Source: Oopsacas minuta (taxonomy: Eukaryota; Porifera; Hexactinellida; Lyssacinosida; Leucopsacidae). Taken from it: DNA of 64,000 nt. A model generated the notes under the pieces. That model did no database searches. It worked only from the letters and a program-made list of their open reading frames with translations, and was not told the origin of the DNA. The position numbers were made by a program, and so were the translations under genes. Positions 24,727 through 35,181 of this stretch are shown in pieces. The stretch covers positions 142,197 through 206,196 of the forward strand of contig JAKMXF010000332.1 in the NCBI GenBank assembly GCA_024704765.1. Reading direction: 5' to 3'. Position 1 is the first letter of the stretch; each line of letters starts with the position of its first letter.

Positions 24727-26022
24727 CCGAGTGTTCAATAAGTTCTCGGAAAAGATGTTTCCACGGCAGTGAACTAACAAGTTACTATAATGAATGTTCA
24801 AAATATTCCACATTAGTATCAATACACCTTTGACAGCGATGTAACCACATGTTAAATAGCTTAAAATAGCTACTTACTGGTATACACTCAGCTGCCTCTA
24901 AAAACGCAGCGATTAGCTCGGATTCTGATTCAAAACGTCTGCCCTTAAGTTGTCTTTTTATATTCGGGAACAGCCAAAAATCACAAGGGGCAAGATCTGG
25001 ACTGTAAGGGTGGATGTTCAACCATTTCTAAGGCTGATTGCCTAAGAAACTCTTTGGTCCTTCTGACTCTGTGTGCTGGAGCACTATCATGATGAAATTT
25101 CATCCTACGATCCCAGACTTTGGTCTCAACGTCTCCACTGCTTCGAACACTTTAGGAAGGCAACAATCGGTATACCAAGCTGCAGTAACTGTATGCTTCG
25201 CTTGAAGCATCACAAATTCAAGAAGTGCTCTCGTGGCGAAGAAAATTGCGAACATTCACCTGCCGACCGCCATGAATCGTTTGGGAATTGTGTCCGGTAC
25301 CTCCTCTTCAAAGATCCATTTAGAGCTCTGTTGCTTCGTTTGCATGTCATAGAAGTAGACCCAAGTTTCATCACTCGTTATTACTTCTGAATGCCGCCGA
25401 GAATCTGCTTTCGAGTACTTTAGTAACATAGAGCGACAAAATTGGATACGACGATTTTTCTGCTCCAAAGTTAGCAAATGTGGGACTAACTTGGAACAAA
25501 CCTTTCTTACAAGGTGTTGGTGTAGGATGTTTCTAATGTTCCCGATGATACATGCATCGTGAACTAACTGACGGATAGTAATTTGTCTGTCCTCTCTTAC
25601 CAGTTCCTCCACTTTGATGATATTTTCATCGGTGGCCACCGTAATCTGATGTCCGGTTCGAACATCATCATCCAAGCACATGTAACCCAAACGAAATGGG
25701 CTGTACCACTTGTAAATGCTTGTTTTGGTTGGAGACTGTTCTTCAAAAACAGAAAACATGTCAGTGATCACTCCATAGTGTTTGTTCCACGTTTATAGTT
25801 GTAAAATATTATTGCTCGGAAATCCCTATTATTCAAATTCTCCATTGAAAATTCAAAATTTGAAAATGACTTGACTAAATTGAGTGTAACAGAAAAAGTA
25901 AACTACTTAGAATGTTGAAATTTATCTACTATTCACTCGCTAGCTATACTACTTATAGTTAATTAACATTAACGCTACCAAATGAACTTTATATAGATTC
26001 CGCGAACTTATTGAACACTCGG
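24727..26022 (-). mobile_element. Mariner element (DD34D), 1296 bp
   Basis: The left end 'ccgagtgttcaataagttct' and the right end, the complement of 'cgcgaacttattgaacactc' + gg, are inverted repeats flanked by TA (24725-24726, 26023-26024). The transposase runs on the minus strand. Confidence 0.93.
24785..25845 (-). pseudogene. Mariner transposase, frameshifted in the middle
   Basis: The start at ATG 25845 ('MENLNNRDFRAIIFYNYKRG') leads into the helix-turn-helix region, then into a 171-codon frame (25771-25256) with 'KLVPHLLTLEQKNRR' (WVPHxL region) and the first aspartate in 'ITSDETWVYFYD'. Several frame changes between 25256 and 25020 affect the segment that should carry the HDNA-type second aspartate ('FHHDSAPAH' in a third frame). 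The C-terminal frame has 'YSPDLAPCDFWLFPNIKRQL' and ends 'NVEYFEHSL'. All three catalytic aspartates survive, but not in one frame. Confidence 0.88.
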
Positions 26023-26024
26023 TA

Positions 26025-27040
26025 TTTCAATTAATTGATATGCTACGCCTGCTGGTTGTTTTGAAGTTAACAAAAGTAAATCACAATACATAGTCAGGAG
26101 GTCTTGATGAGCAGGATCCATAATTGGTGAATACACTAAGTGAACCAGTCAATTTACAAATTGAACGAAAATTTGACGAAATATGTAAACTGATTTTACA
26201 AATTGAGTATATCGTATTTAACGAGGTCATATTGACCCCCCATATTTGGTAAAGAAATCTTAGGTATTATTGATTCATCAGAGTATATCCAAATTTTCCT
26301 GTACTAAGACGTTTTGAATATAAATGGTCAAGCTCTCACTCAAGGATTAATAAAATTCTATTGACGATAATAATTTACTTCTCAATAGTAAGAACTGTCA
26401 ACTCTCCAATGTTTTGTCTAAAATTATTTAGTATTTTCATATGTAATTCATTATTGTTGAAAAGGAAATAGTATTTACGGGGTGTATAGCATAGTTCCAT
26501 ATTTCGAAAATTCTTGTTGTTTTCGTTTGGCAGTTATTACACCTTTTCATAAGTATATTGCAATAAATCGTTGTCCCTGGTCTAAAATTTCAAAAGCCTC
26601 ATTGCTTTAGTATATAGAATGCTATAGATAAGCCAAATGTGTCGATAGACTCCAAATGTACATGTTCCCTTCAAAAGATTACGTTTTGGCGTTCGAACTT
26701 AAGCAATTTCTGAATATTTAGTAATATATCACATAAATATGTAGCAAAAGGTATGATTACTGTAAAACGCTAAAAGAAGAAATTTTTAAATTTATGCCAC
26801 CATGTGCAATATACTCCGCATATACAACATGCACTTTAACAATAATACACTTTATAACAAAAACTAAACAGTTTTAGCGAGAATAATGTCACGAATTTGA
26901 TGGCAGGAATTAGAGAGTTTGATTTGGGTAAAATTGTACAACAAATTGAAGACATAAGGAAGTTGATGAAAATATACAAAGATTTTTAGCTATAAAATTT
27001 GTTTAACAAGCTGTGACAACATTTTGGGAAACAATGTTGA
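26025..27040. other. No gene recognised
   Basis: AT-rich. A 22 bp segment near 26602 (around 'cattgctttagtatatagaa') has a weak counterpart near 59321, possibly a shared old repeat. Nothing else was recognised. Confidence 0.4.
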
Positions 27041-27660
27041 TGTTGCAGTCTAAATCTGAGTTTGATGTACTCGCAATCACACTGGTGTACTCATAATCAC
27101 ACCAACCTATTGGTGTAAGTGCGAGCTTCGAATAGCATCAATATTGGGTAAATTTTAATTACTGATCTCTGCTATATGGAATATAAGTAATCCTAATTAG
27201 AGATAATTAGGGTTAGGTACTAACAATAAACTAGCAATCACCCTACGCATAATACTATGCATAATGGAACTACAAAAAATTCTAAAGTGATTCGATTGAG
27301 GTTAAGGATGATTCTTATCTAGATTCAGTCCCTGGGTTAAACATCTTGAAGCTTTAAATATAATTATTTCCCAAAGATTATTCGCAGAATTGAGTATTTA
27401 TACTTGGATATATCAAAAAGTCATCTATGTACCAAATTAGAAATGGGGAAATACTCATCAACACATGCGTAAACTGTGTTTGATAAACATCAAACTAGCC
27501 AAATCAATGATGTCATCTACAGTGACTTTCATTCCATAAAATGAGTTACGGAAAACAGTGAATACGCAATATACCTATAATGATTCTATTTAAAGCTCGC
27601 ACCTACACCAATAGGTTGGCGTGATTGCAATCACACCAAACTCGCATTTACACTGCAACA
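27041..27660. mobile_element. 620 bp non-autonomous element, TGTTGCA ends, TTGA target duplication
   Basis: The left arm starts 'tgttgcagtctaaatctgag' and the right arm is its inverted counterpart ending 'cgcatttacactgcaaca'. The arms are ~80 bp and share an internal small palindrome 'caccaacctattggtg'. TTGA precedes the left end (27037-27040) and follows the right end (27661-27664). TGT..ACA termini with a 4 bp duplication are what Ginger-type (integrase-derived) DNA transposons make. The left arm has an extra partial duplication ('gtactcgcaatcacactggt'). The interior is non-coding. A third arm is at 62329. Confidence 0.8.
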
Positions 27661-27664
27661 TTGA

Positions 27665-28203
27665 CATTCTTGTGGAATAGAATATTTCAATGTGCAACGA
27701 AATTTCAGAAGAGAATTCGGATTCTGAACAATCTTTCATATATAATTATGTGGTGGTAATCTACATGAACCAAGAAGGAACACATACTAATCTATGAATT
27801 ATGATTTTTTCCAGTTTAGCGTTCAGAATTATTAAAACCATAGCAAACTAAAGATAAGTCCTGATCACTGAGTCAATGTTTACTTGATCAGGGATAAAAT
27901 GAAATAGATATATTTAGATAGGAAATTCTATAATCGTCGATAATGTGTAACTGGGACACTTTCACCCAAACAAAAATATTATGATATGAAAGAAGTCACA
28001 AAAGCCACATTTGTGAGGAATTGCTGATAGAGAGTCATCACTACTAGTGTAGCTGACAAATATGTAATACAAATGTTCCATCTTGGATAATGTTGAAAGT
28101 TAATTAAATATTTATGTTCAAAATATTGAAATACCAAATGATCTAAAACTGTTTCTATAAATATACAAAAATTCTCATTATAAAGATAGCATTTTTGAAT
28201 GTA
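27665..28203. other. No gene recognised
   Basis: AT-rich spacer between the non-autonomous element and DD37D copy A. It has no open frame with motifs. Confidence 0.45.
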
Positions 28204-29509
28204 AAAGGTGGCACATAAGTTCTGTCAAAGGTAAATTTTCTATATGATTTCTAATAAGCACAGTATCATTCTAATACTTTTCAAGTGAATACAAATACAT
28301 TCATTGTGAATATTATCAATTATATTTCAATATCGCCACCTTTTGCTTTGATAACAGCGTGCAGTCTCTTAGGAAAAGCATCAACAGCGGAACGTAGGGT
28401 TTCTTGAGGTATCCTATCCCATTCTCGACACACTGCGGTTTTCAATGACTCTACATTAGTGTGAGACTTTGAACAAGTATTTGTTTCCAAGATTAACCAG
28501 ATGGAATAGTCCATTGGGTTAAAATCAGGACTGTAAGGTGGCCATTCCTCCTTCCGAATAAAATTGGGAGTATTGCTCCGAAAGCATGCGTGTGTGGCAT
28601 TAGAAGTATGAACTGGAGCACCGTCCTGTTGAAACACAAAAGGTTTTCCAGAAAACATCGTACGGCTCAGTTCTTTTACAACAGGCGATAATATAAGCTC
28701 TCGGTAGGTCTGAGTATTGATTTTGACTCCTACGAGTACAAAGATGAGTGGTGTCCAGCTAATTGCAGAAATTCCCTCCCATACCATCACTGAGAGAGCT
28801 TTTTGATCCGGCTAACGTATCGAAGTTCTTCAGGAATGTTTTCAAGTGAGGATGAGATGATACGATCGTTTTGCGGGTTATGTATTTCCTCTATGGTGAA
28901 TAATTTCTCATCAGTAAATACAAAAGATTCAAGACCATGGATTGCGTGCCAGTATAGGAGTCCCTTGCTCCTCGTGATTCATTTTCTCTTTACTAAGTCC
29001 GAGAGATGGTGCACTCTCTTTCGCTGGAAAGAATGTATCTCTAAGCCTCTTTTAACAACTCGTCCGATAGATCTACGAGAGATCCTAAGTTCAGAGGCCA
29101 TTTCCCTCATTGAACGGCAGGGATTCCTGTGTATCCGTTCCCTCAATACCTTTTTAAGCCTTTGTGTGGTAACAGAGCGTGGAAGACCAGACCTACGTTT
29201 GTCATTTCTCCCTCCAGTATCTGTATATGGCTTAATAGTTCTATATATCAACTTCCTCCTACTATTGGGAAATTTTAGTAGTTTGTCTATTTCTGATGGA
29301 CTTTTCCCTTCCTCAAATAATAGAATAATTCTTGATCGATCCTGGTCCATTACAATATTGTCAAGATTATTGAAACAGAAGAAATAGGACTTTATTACAA
29401 CACCCTAAACATATAACACAATGTAGATAAGGGACAAATAAGACTTGAATGTTGGCGGAAATATTTGTGGTAACTTATATTATTGTGGCAGAACTTATGA
29501 CCCACCCTG
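28204..29509 (-). mobile_element. DD37D Tc1/mariner element, family 2 copy A
   Basis: A 1306 bp element with TA at 28202-28203 and 29510-29511. The right terminus is the complement of 'cagggtgggtcataagttct'; the left terminus has decayed to 'aaaggtggcacataagttct'. Its interior is the reverse complement of 37163-38464 with no difference noticed over the coding region. Confidence 0.92.
28320..29350 (-). pseudogene. DD37D transposase, family 2 copy A, nonsense plus frameshift
   Basis: 'MDQDRSRIILLFEEGKSPSE' begins the helix-turn-helix part (29350 down). 123 codons with 'RSGLPRSVTTQRLKK' end at a TGA after 'HHLSDLVKRK'. The same frame continues past the stop through 'ESFVFTDEKLFTIEE' (first aspartate). 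A one-base deletion just before 'LSVMVWEGISAISW' then shifts the frame into the last 156 codons, with 'FQQDGAPVHTSNATHAC' (second aspartate) and 'YSPDFNPMDYSIW' (third). The second and third aspartates are separated by 37 residues. It ends 'AKGGDIEI'. Both lesions are shared with copy B. Confidence 0.92.
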
Positions 29510-29511
29510 TA

Positions 29512-30043
29512 TACTATAGAATATAGATCTTGATTACTACCAAAATTTCCACGATTATCGAGCTATATGAAGATTTTGACAAAATGCATGCAATATATCA
29601 TCTGTGCGATAACTCACAAATGTTGGAACTTTATCATGAAACCATTTTTTGCGTGAAAATGTACCAATTTCATATAATTGCTGATGGAAGATTTTCCATC
29701 CAAATTTATCCACTTCCGTTTATCCCTAGACACAAGCAGTGATGAATGGTCATCTTTAGTAGGCTATGCTCAAATATACACTATTTAACCCATGAATTCT
29801 TGTATAATTAAAAACTCAACTACAAATGAAAGATCTAAGAATGTGGATCTACAATTCCAGGCAATATATTTGGTAACTATGGCTCTAACTCGTATACATG
29901 TTATCATTCGTACTACAACTACAAGTACAAATTAGATTCGAAGTTGTCCAGGCCAGGCCCAAAGTACTACTGCATGCTAAAAGAATCCCATGGAGGACTC
30001 TATTTTCTTCAATATATTAAGGATATACAAACATATATACATA
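29512..30043. other. No gene recognised
   Basis: AT-rich. The 70-codon frame at 29530-29742 has no recognisable motif. Confidence 0.45.
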
Positions 30044-30940
30044 CACTAAGTGGATAAAAGTGTCTGAAATTATAGAGGATATACTATACTATACTAATAT
30101 ATGGTAGGAATGTTCAATTCAGAGATTATGTAATATTCACTAAAACTACATGTTATGAAGTCAAATAGCTTAGTTATTCTCAATTCTAATATTTTGTAGT
30201 ATGAACTTTCATCTTTTGACTTCCTTTAGTCTTTTGGGAAGACTTTCGATCAACCTGTCTATTTGTTGGACGCTTATCGTGCCCATTCTTCTATTATGGA
30301 ATTGCATAACTCTGCTAGGTTTCTCGGTTCCAGTTGCTTCTTTCGGACGTTTATCATCAATAAATCCCAAACATTCTCGATGGGATGTATATCGCGGGAT
30401 TGAGGCGATTAGGTTAACAGAGGAATCCTTTTCTTACCAAACCAGCTTATTGTATTTTCGCTTTGTGTAAGGAGCATTGTCTTGCATAAATGTTCTGTGT
30501 TTCCTCTTGAATATCTTTCAATTTGGGAGAAAACGATCTAAAAGATTGGAATTATACTCATTAGAATTCATTGTAGTTGCAATTTCAATTAGGGGACCGA
30601 TTTTCCTGTAAGCTATACATCCTCAAAACATGGCGGACCCCCTCCAACTTCAATAATCTGTTTTGTACATTCAGGCCGGTAACACTCTGTGGCATTCATC
30701 CAAACTTTTACTCTCCCATCTGAGTTGATTAAGTTAAACATCGACCCAGGAAAATGATTCGCTTTCAAAAGATTATACCCCAAATTTGTGACTAAAAGCA
30801 AAATATAACCTTTTCCGTTGATTAACTTTGGAGATCCACGGTTTCTTGCACAAGCGGCGAGCATAGAATCTAAGATGATGCAGGCTGAGAGATAAGGTCT
30901 TTTTGTATATTTATGGAACTTTCCTGTCGTTATATAGTTA
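30044..30940 (-). mobile_element. Truncated Tc1 element
   Basis: The left end 'cactaagtggataaaagtgt' after TA resembles the ends of the foldback elements at 32871 and 38590 ('ggacaaaagtatt'). The transposase reads inward on the minus strand, but its N-terminal third and the other terminus are missing where the intact Tc1 begins at 30942. Confidence 0.65.
30209..30864 (-). pseudogene. Tc1 transposase remnant (C-terminal two thirds)
   Basis: The minus strand gives 'MFNLINSDGRVKVWMNATEC' (the block after the first catalytic aspartate, which itself reads 'FPGS' instead of 'SDES') and 'KQIIEVGGG'. After several frame changes comes 'IHPIENVWDLLMINVRKKQL', the Tc1 PIENVW block with the catalytic glutamate, and the end 'ESLPKRLKEVKR' at 30209. 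The first aspartate is lost and frames are broken. Confidence 0.75.
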
Positions 30941-30941
30941 C

Positions 30942-32312
30942 AGTGTGTTCGGAAATTATTGGGACTGATTATAAATGTATTCTACTATGAATTCATGACT
31001 CGTAGAGATTTCTCGTTTTAACACTAAGTTAAAATACATATAGTTGAAGAAAAACTAGCATTATTATCACATTCTATCAATAATTATTTTTTTTCCCAGC
31101 ATTGTCTAAACACAATCTAATTCTTTTGAGCATTGAAGTGCAAAAGGGACGGAGAAAGTCTGGATCAAATGTTGCCCATATGTCCTGAATTGCCTGTTTT
31201 AGTTGGCTTACAGTTTTAGGATGAAGTACAATCAACCTCCTTTTCAAAACTGCCCACAGATTCTCAATGGGCGCTAGGTCTGGGCTATTTGGCGGCCAAT
31301 CAATTCTAAGGGGGACGAACTCCGTCTTCCACCCCTTAGCTGCTCTGCCAGTGTGCACAGGACTGTCATCCTCCTGTAAAACCCAGCTATCTCCGTATTT
31401 TGCGTTAGCCTCCTCAATAAGACACTCGCGAAGAGTGGAAATATACACCACCTGATTAGAATTTTCTGTGAAAATCCTCCGATGTGTAGTCCCCATTATC
31501 GAAATTCCACCCCAAAGATGAACTTTAGATGGATGCCTGAATGTTGGCAGATGAACTGTTTGTCCCTTTTTAATCCACATGTTGACTCTTCCAGAGTCAA
31601 GCCAAACTGAACATTCATCCGTAAAGAAGGTCTTGCTCCAATCAAAACACTTCATTTCTTTACACCAGGCGATTCTTTTGGAAATATGGAGGTCGGTGAG
31701 TGCTGGAACTCGGACAGCCCGCTTGCTGACAAAGTTTTGCCTCTTTACCTGAGCATAAAGAGTACTTATGGATACAGGAGAGCTCAATCTCGGTAGTATA
31801 GAGCGTAGAGAGGTCCTCGGATTGCTTTGATACAGAGCAGCTATCCTTCTTTTGTCATTTGCCTTGATTTTTGAAGGCCGACCAGCACCCCTTTTGTGCT
31901 GAAGGCTTTTTTTATCTTTTATCTGATTCAAGACACAATATACAGTCTGCTTAGGTATACTTGTTCGCTGCCAGATATCCACTCCTTTGGTAATTCCTGC
32001 ATTGTATAGTGTCTCTATTTGATTTCTGCGCTGTTGTTGGGTAGAGTGCTTGTACATTGTACAAAATATGCGGTCTTAGATGACGGAAATGGGATCTCGA
32101 AATATATATAGGTATATTTGCTTGGAAATCACAATATTTCAGCCAAACAAACGAAATATTAGGTGAAATAGCGAATCTATTGGTTTTCTAACAATTATAG
32201 GAAGTGTATATATACAGTAAGGTAAATGGTTGTATAATATGTGCATAACCTGATATCCTTCATGGTGATTCAAGTTAATCATGAAAAGTCCCAATAATTT
32301 CCGAACATACTG
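30942..32312 (-). mobile_element. Tc1 element with intact transposase, 1371 bp
   Basis: The ends 'cagtgtgttcggaaattatt' and the complement of 'aataatttccgaacatactg' are inverted repeats followed by TA at 30940-30941 and 32313-32314. The ends differ at only one or two positions in the first 25 bp, consistent with a recent insertion. Confidence 0.93.
31077..32057 (-). CDS. Tc1-like transposase, intact (326 aa, DD34E)
   Basis: It would catalyse cut-and-paste transposition at TA sites. Residues ~8-55 form the first helix-turn-helix. A GRPR-type basic hook is at 59-63 ('GRPSK') and the second helix-turn-helix lies at ~65-110. Catalytic residues are D147 in 'FFTDECSVWL', D230 in 'VLQEDDSPVHTG' and E265 in 'SPDLAPIENLWAVLKRR', with 34 residues between the last two. 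The glycine-rich box is 'HLWGGISIMGTTH' (180-192). The length is close to the ~340 aa norm, and there is no stop or frame break. The start 'MYKHSTQQQRR' is the only reasonable ATG. It is the one potentially functional transposase in the window. The second block reads EDDSPVH instead of the common QDNAPCH, which keeps the aspartate. Confidence 0.93.
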   Translation of the reverse strand: MYKHSTQQQRRNQIETLYNAGITKGVDIWQRTSIPKQTVYCVLNQIKDKKSLQHKRGAGRPSKIKANDKRRIAALYQSNPRTSLRSILPRLSSPVSISTLYAQVKRQNFVSKRAVRVPALTDLHISKRIAWCKEMKCFDWSKTFFTDECSVWLDSGRVNMWIKKGQTVHLPTFRHPSKVHLWGGISIMGTTHRRIFTENSNQVVYISTLRECLIEEANAKYGDSWVLQEDDSPVHTGRAAKGWKTEFVPLRIDWPPNSPDLAPIENLWAVLKRRLIVLHPKTVSQLKQAIQDIWATFDPDFLRPFCTSMLKRIRLCLDNAGKKNNY

Positions 32313-32870
32313 TAGGTTAAGTTCTTAAGACTTGATCAGGGAATTGATTTTACTATTGACCACAGCTGCTCGCAACCTCTTTCTGTCTTCAATTTAGGAC
32401 AGCCTGCCCTTTTTATGATTCTGGGTTGACCCTACCTTTTCCACTTACGAATTATGTAGTGCAATGATGAACCGTTTGCATAAAATCAGGGAGATTTGTG
32501 CAACTCGATAACAACCTTTATGTAACCCAAATGCTTCCGAGCGAGTTGAATTGGGAATTTCACAAATATTAGACATTTAGGGAGATTATTTGGTGTAATC
32601 CAGGGGTGTCCAACCCGCGGCCCGCGTATGTCCTTGGTGCGCCCCGCCAGCTAACTTTGTCATTGTGCGGTACTTTTCTGGGATAATGCATCAATGCGAA
32701 TTTTGAATGCTTCTAATATAGTTGGGTTTCTGGTTTATTGTTATTAGTAAAGTCTAGTTGCGAATACCTATAATTTAACTATTTCTATGGCTAGTTATAT
32801 TTGTTTTGGATCCCATACAAATCAGACTACTGTTTCAGGAGTTCTAGAATCTAGAATTTTATTATATATA

Positions 32871-33771
32871 CAGTCAATGGACAAAAGTATTCAACCACAC
32901 AAATATATTGTCATAAATTGTATACTCTTTCCCGCTCCTATATATTGTGTAGTCTATATTCGTAGCTGCAATCTAGTAATTTGCATAGAATAACGTATGT
33001 TTTCCGAGTATTTCAAAAAATATTTTCGATTTACACATTTTGAAGGTGTTAATTATTAATAATCATTTGATAATTATTGATAATAAAATATGTGGTAATT
33101 CAAAACCTATTAAGAATCTGTAATTCTGACTTGATATTTTAATTCTACGTAGCGAGTTACCCTAGATTTAAATTTCCAATGAGATTGAACAATTTTTACC
33201 AAGGTTATAGAAGAATTTCAATTTGTGCCACTTTAGCCACTTCTTGAAAAAGTGGCACAGGCGACAGGAAAAAGCGCCACTATGAGGAAATCAACTAGGA
33301 TTAGGAGGAATAAGTCAAAGTAATATTTTCGAATGATATGACTATGCTAACCCTTGAATTACAAAACAACCTCTGGGTAACGACCACTTGTGCCACCTTG
33401 GGCAAAAGGTGGCACAAATTGAAATCTTCTATAACTTTGGTAAAAATTGTTCAATCTCATTGGAAATTTAAATCTAGGGTAATTCGCCTACGTAGAATTC
33501 AAATATCAGGTCAGAAATTACAGATTCTTAATAGGTTTTGAATTACCACACAATTTGGTTATCAATAATTATCAAATAATTATTAATAATTAACACCTTC
33601 AAAAAGTGTAAATCGAGAATATTTTTTGAAATTCTCGAAAAACATATGTTATTCTATGCAAATTACTAGATTGCAGCTACGAATATAGACTACACAATAT
33701 ATAGGAGCGGGAAAGTGTATACAATTTGTGACAATATATTTGTGTGGTCGAATACTTTTGTCCCCTAACTG
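32871..33771. mobile_element. 901 bp foldback (long-palindrome) Tc1-like non-autonomous element, copy 1
   Basis: TA-flanked ends 'cagtcaatggacaaaagtat' and its inverted counterpart lead into arms of ~340 bp that pair almost throughout (for example 'ttcccgctcctatatattgt' in one arm and its complement in the other). The ~200 bp centre is unique except for smaller hairpins built on 'gtgccact'/'agtggcac'. There is no coding capacity. Copy 2 lies at 38590-39504 with its centre in the opposite orientation. Confidence 0.93.
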
Positions 33772-33780
33772 TATGTACTA

Positions 33781-35103
33781 CGGCTGTTCAATAAGTTCTG
33801 ATCACTAACACCAAAGTACCCAAAAGTATGTTGTACTCAAACAATCAGTGTTTAATTATTTCGAAATACTCCCACCATTATTTATACAGCGTTGAAGACA
33901 CTCCAACCATTGTACAAAATATTTTTATAGTCTTCCGGCGGTATCCGTTTGAGATACTGGAAAATCGCCGATCCCAGTTCTATGCTGTTGCTAAAATGAC
34001 GACCAGAGAGGTATTCCTTAAGCTTAGGGAAGAGATAGAAATCGCAAGGAGCTAGATCTGGGCTGTAGGGTGGGTGTTCAAGCTCAGTTATCCCCATCCT
34101 TAAGATTTTTTCTTTGACTTGCTTGGTTTTGTGAGGACGGGCATTATCATGTAATAATCTCAACCCTTTAGCACCAGTCCTTTTTCTCCTCTTCGACAAG
34201 TTTTCTCCCACTGCACCAAGACAATTACTAGTGTAGAAGCTTCCAGTAACAGTTTGTCCCTTTGGAATTATCACCTGGGCCACTGGGCCATGTACATCAA
34301 AAATATGCAATACATGATCCTCGATGATCTGAAATCTAGACGCGGTATCATCGGGGGTCCGAGTGCTTTCTTATCCGCACCTTATTTGCCTGTTTGGAAA
34401 AGGTGTGTTATACTGAACCCATGTCTCATTACCAGTCACTATCTCAAATAATCTTCGCGGGTCGCATTCTTTGTAGGATTTAAGGAGATTACGACAACAT
34501 CCCACCCTTGTCTCTTTCTGGGCCTTTGTGAGTAAATGTGGAGCCCATCTGGCACAAACCTTCGTCAACTTGAGCTGTGATCTTAAAATGTGGTCTACAC
34601 TTCCCATCGAGATGCCAACACTTTTAGAAAGTTCCCTGATAGTTATATGTGAGTCTAGGTCTATCAGTTTCTTGATAGCGCACGATTTAATGGGAGATGC
34701 AACCATAATTGGTGCTCCAGGCTGAGGATCATCTTCGATAGACTTTCTTCCCAGCCTGAAACGCTGAGCCCATCTTCTGACTCCTGCATAAGACAGAGCA
34801 CCTTTCGTAGTATAGACTTGAACCAAATCAAGATGTATCTCGTGTGCAGATTTCCCGAGCAGAGTACGAATCTTGACATAAGCTCTTTGCTCGATTTTAG
34901 AATGCTTGCCAATGTCATAAAGGTATAGTATAAAAAACATCTGTTGTAAAATTTGATGTAACTTGTTGAGTTTTTAAGCGATAATGAAAAATCAATACTA
35001 GCTCGTCGACAGAGGATTAAGTATTCACATTCAAATATCAATATATTATTGTTGTGTTATAAATCCCCACAGTAATACAGTGATCAGAATTTATTGAACG
35101 CCC
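33781..35103 (-). mobile_element. Mariner element (DD34D) inside the hAT element, 1323 bp
   Basis: The left end 'cggctgttcaataagttctg' follows TA (33779-33780). The right end is the complement of 'tgatcagaatttattgaacg' + ccc before TA (35104-35105). The transposase is on the minus strand. Confidence 0.9.
33882..34940 (-). pseudogene. Mariner transposase with mutated first catalytic residue
   Basis: The 189-codon frame from 34940 carries 'EQRAYVKIRTLLGKSAHEIH' (helix-turn-helix), 'DPQPGAP', 'ARWAPHLLTKAQKETRV' (WVPHxL region) and 'IVTGNETWVQY', where the catalytic aspartate of GDETW is asparagine. A frame change between 34371 and 34310 leads to the second frame with 'LLHDNARPHKTKQV' (second aspartate) and 'YSPDLAPCDFYLFPKLKEYL' (third), separated by 34 residues. 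The end reads 'NILYNGWSVFNAV', where mariners usually continue with a few more residues. It is inactive on both counts. Confidence 0.9.
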
Positions 35104-35181
35104 TAGTATATGCCACTATCTTTACACAATCACTTTTCAAACTGATATAGTATTATAATACACGTCTAAGATACCTTCGCC

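Noticed and set aside
28803-29387. 194-codon open frame antisense to DD37D copy A (and its twin at 37283-37867)
   Set aside because: It is the antisense shadow of a transposase with clear motifs on the other strand. Its identity in both copies follows from the duplicated element.
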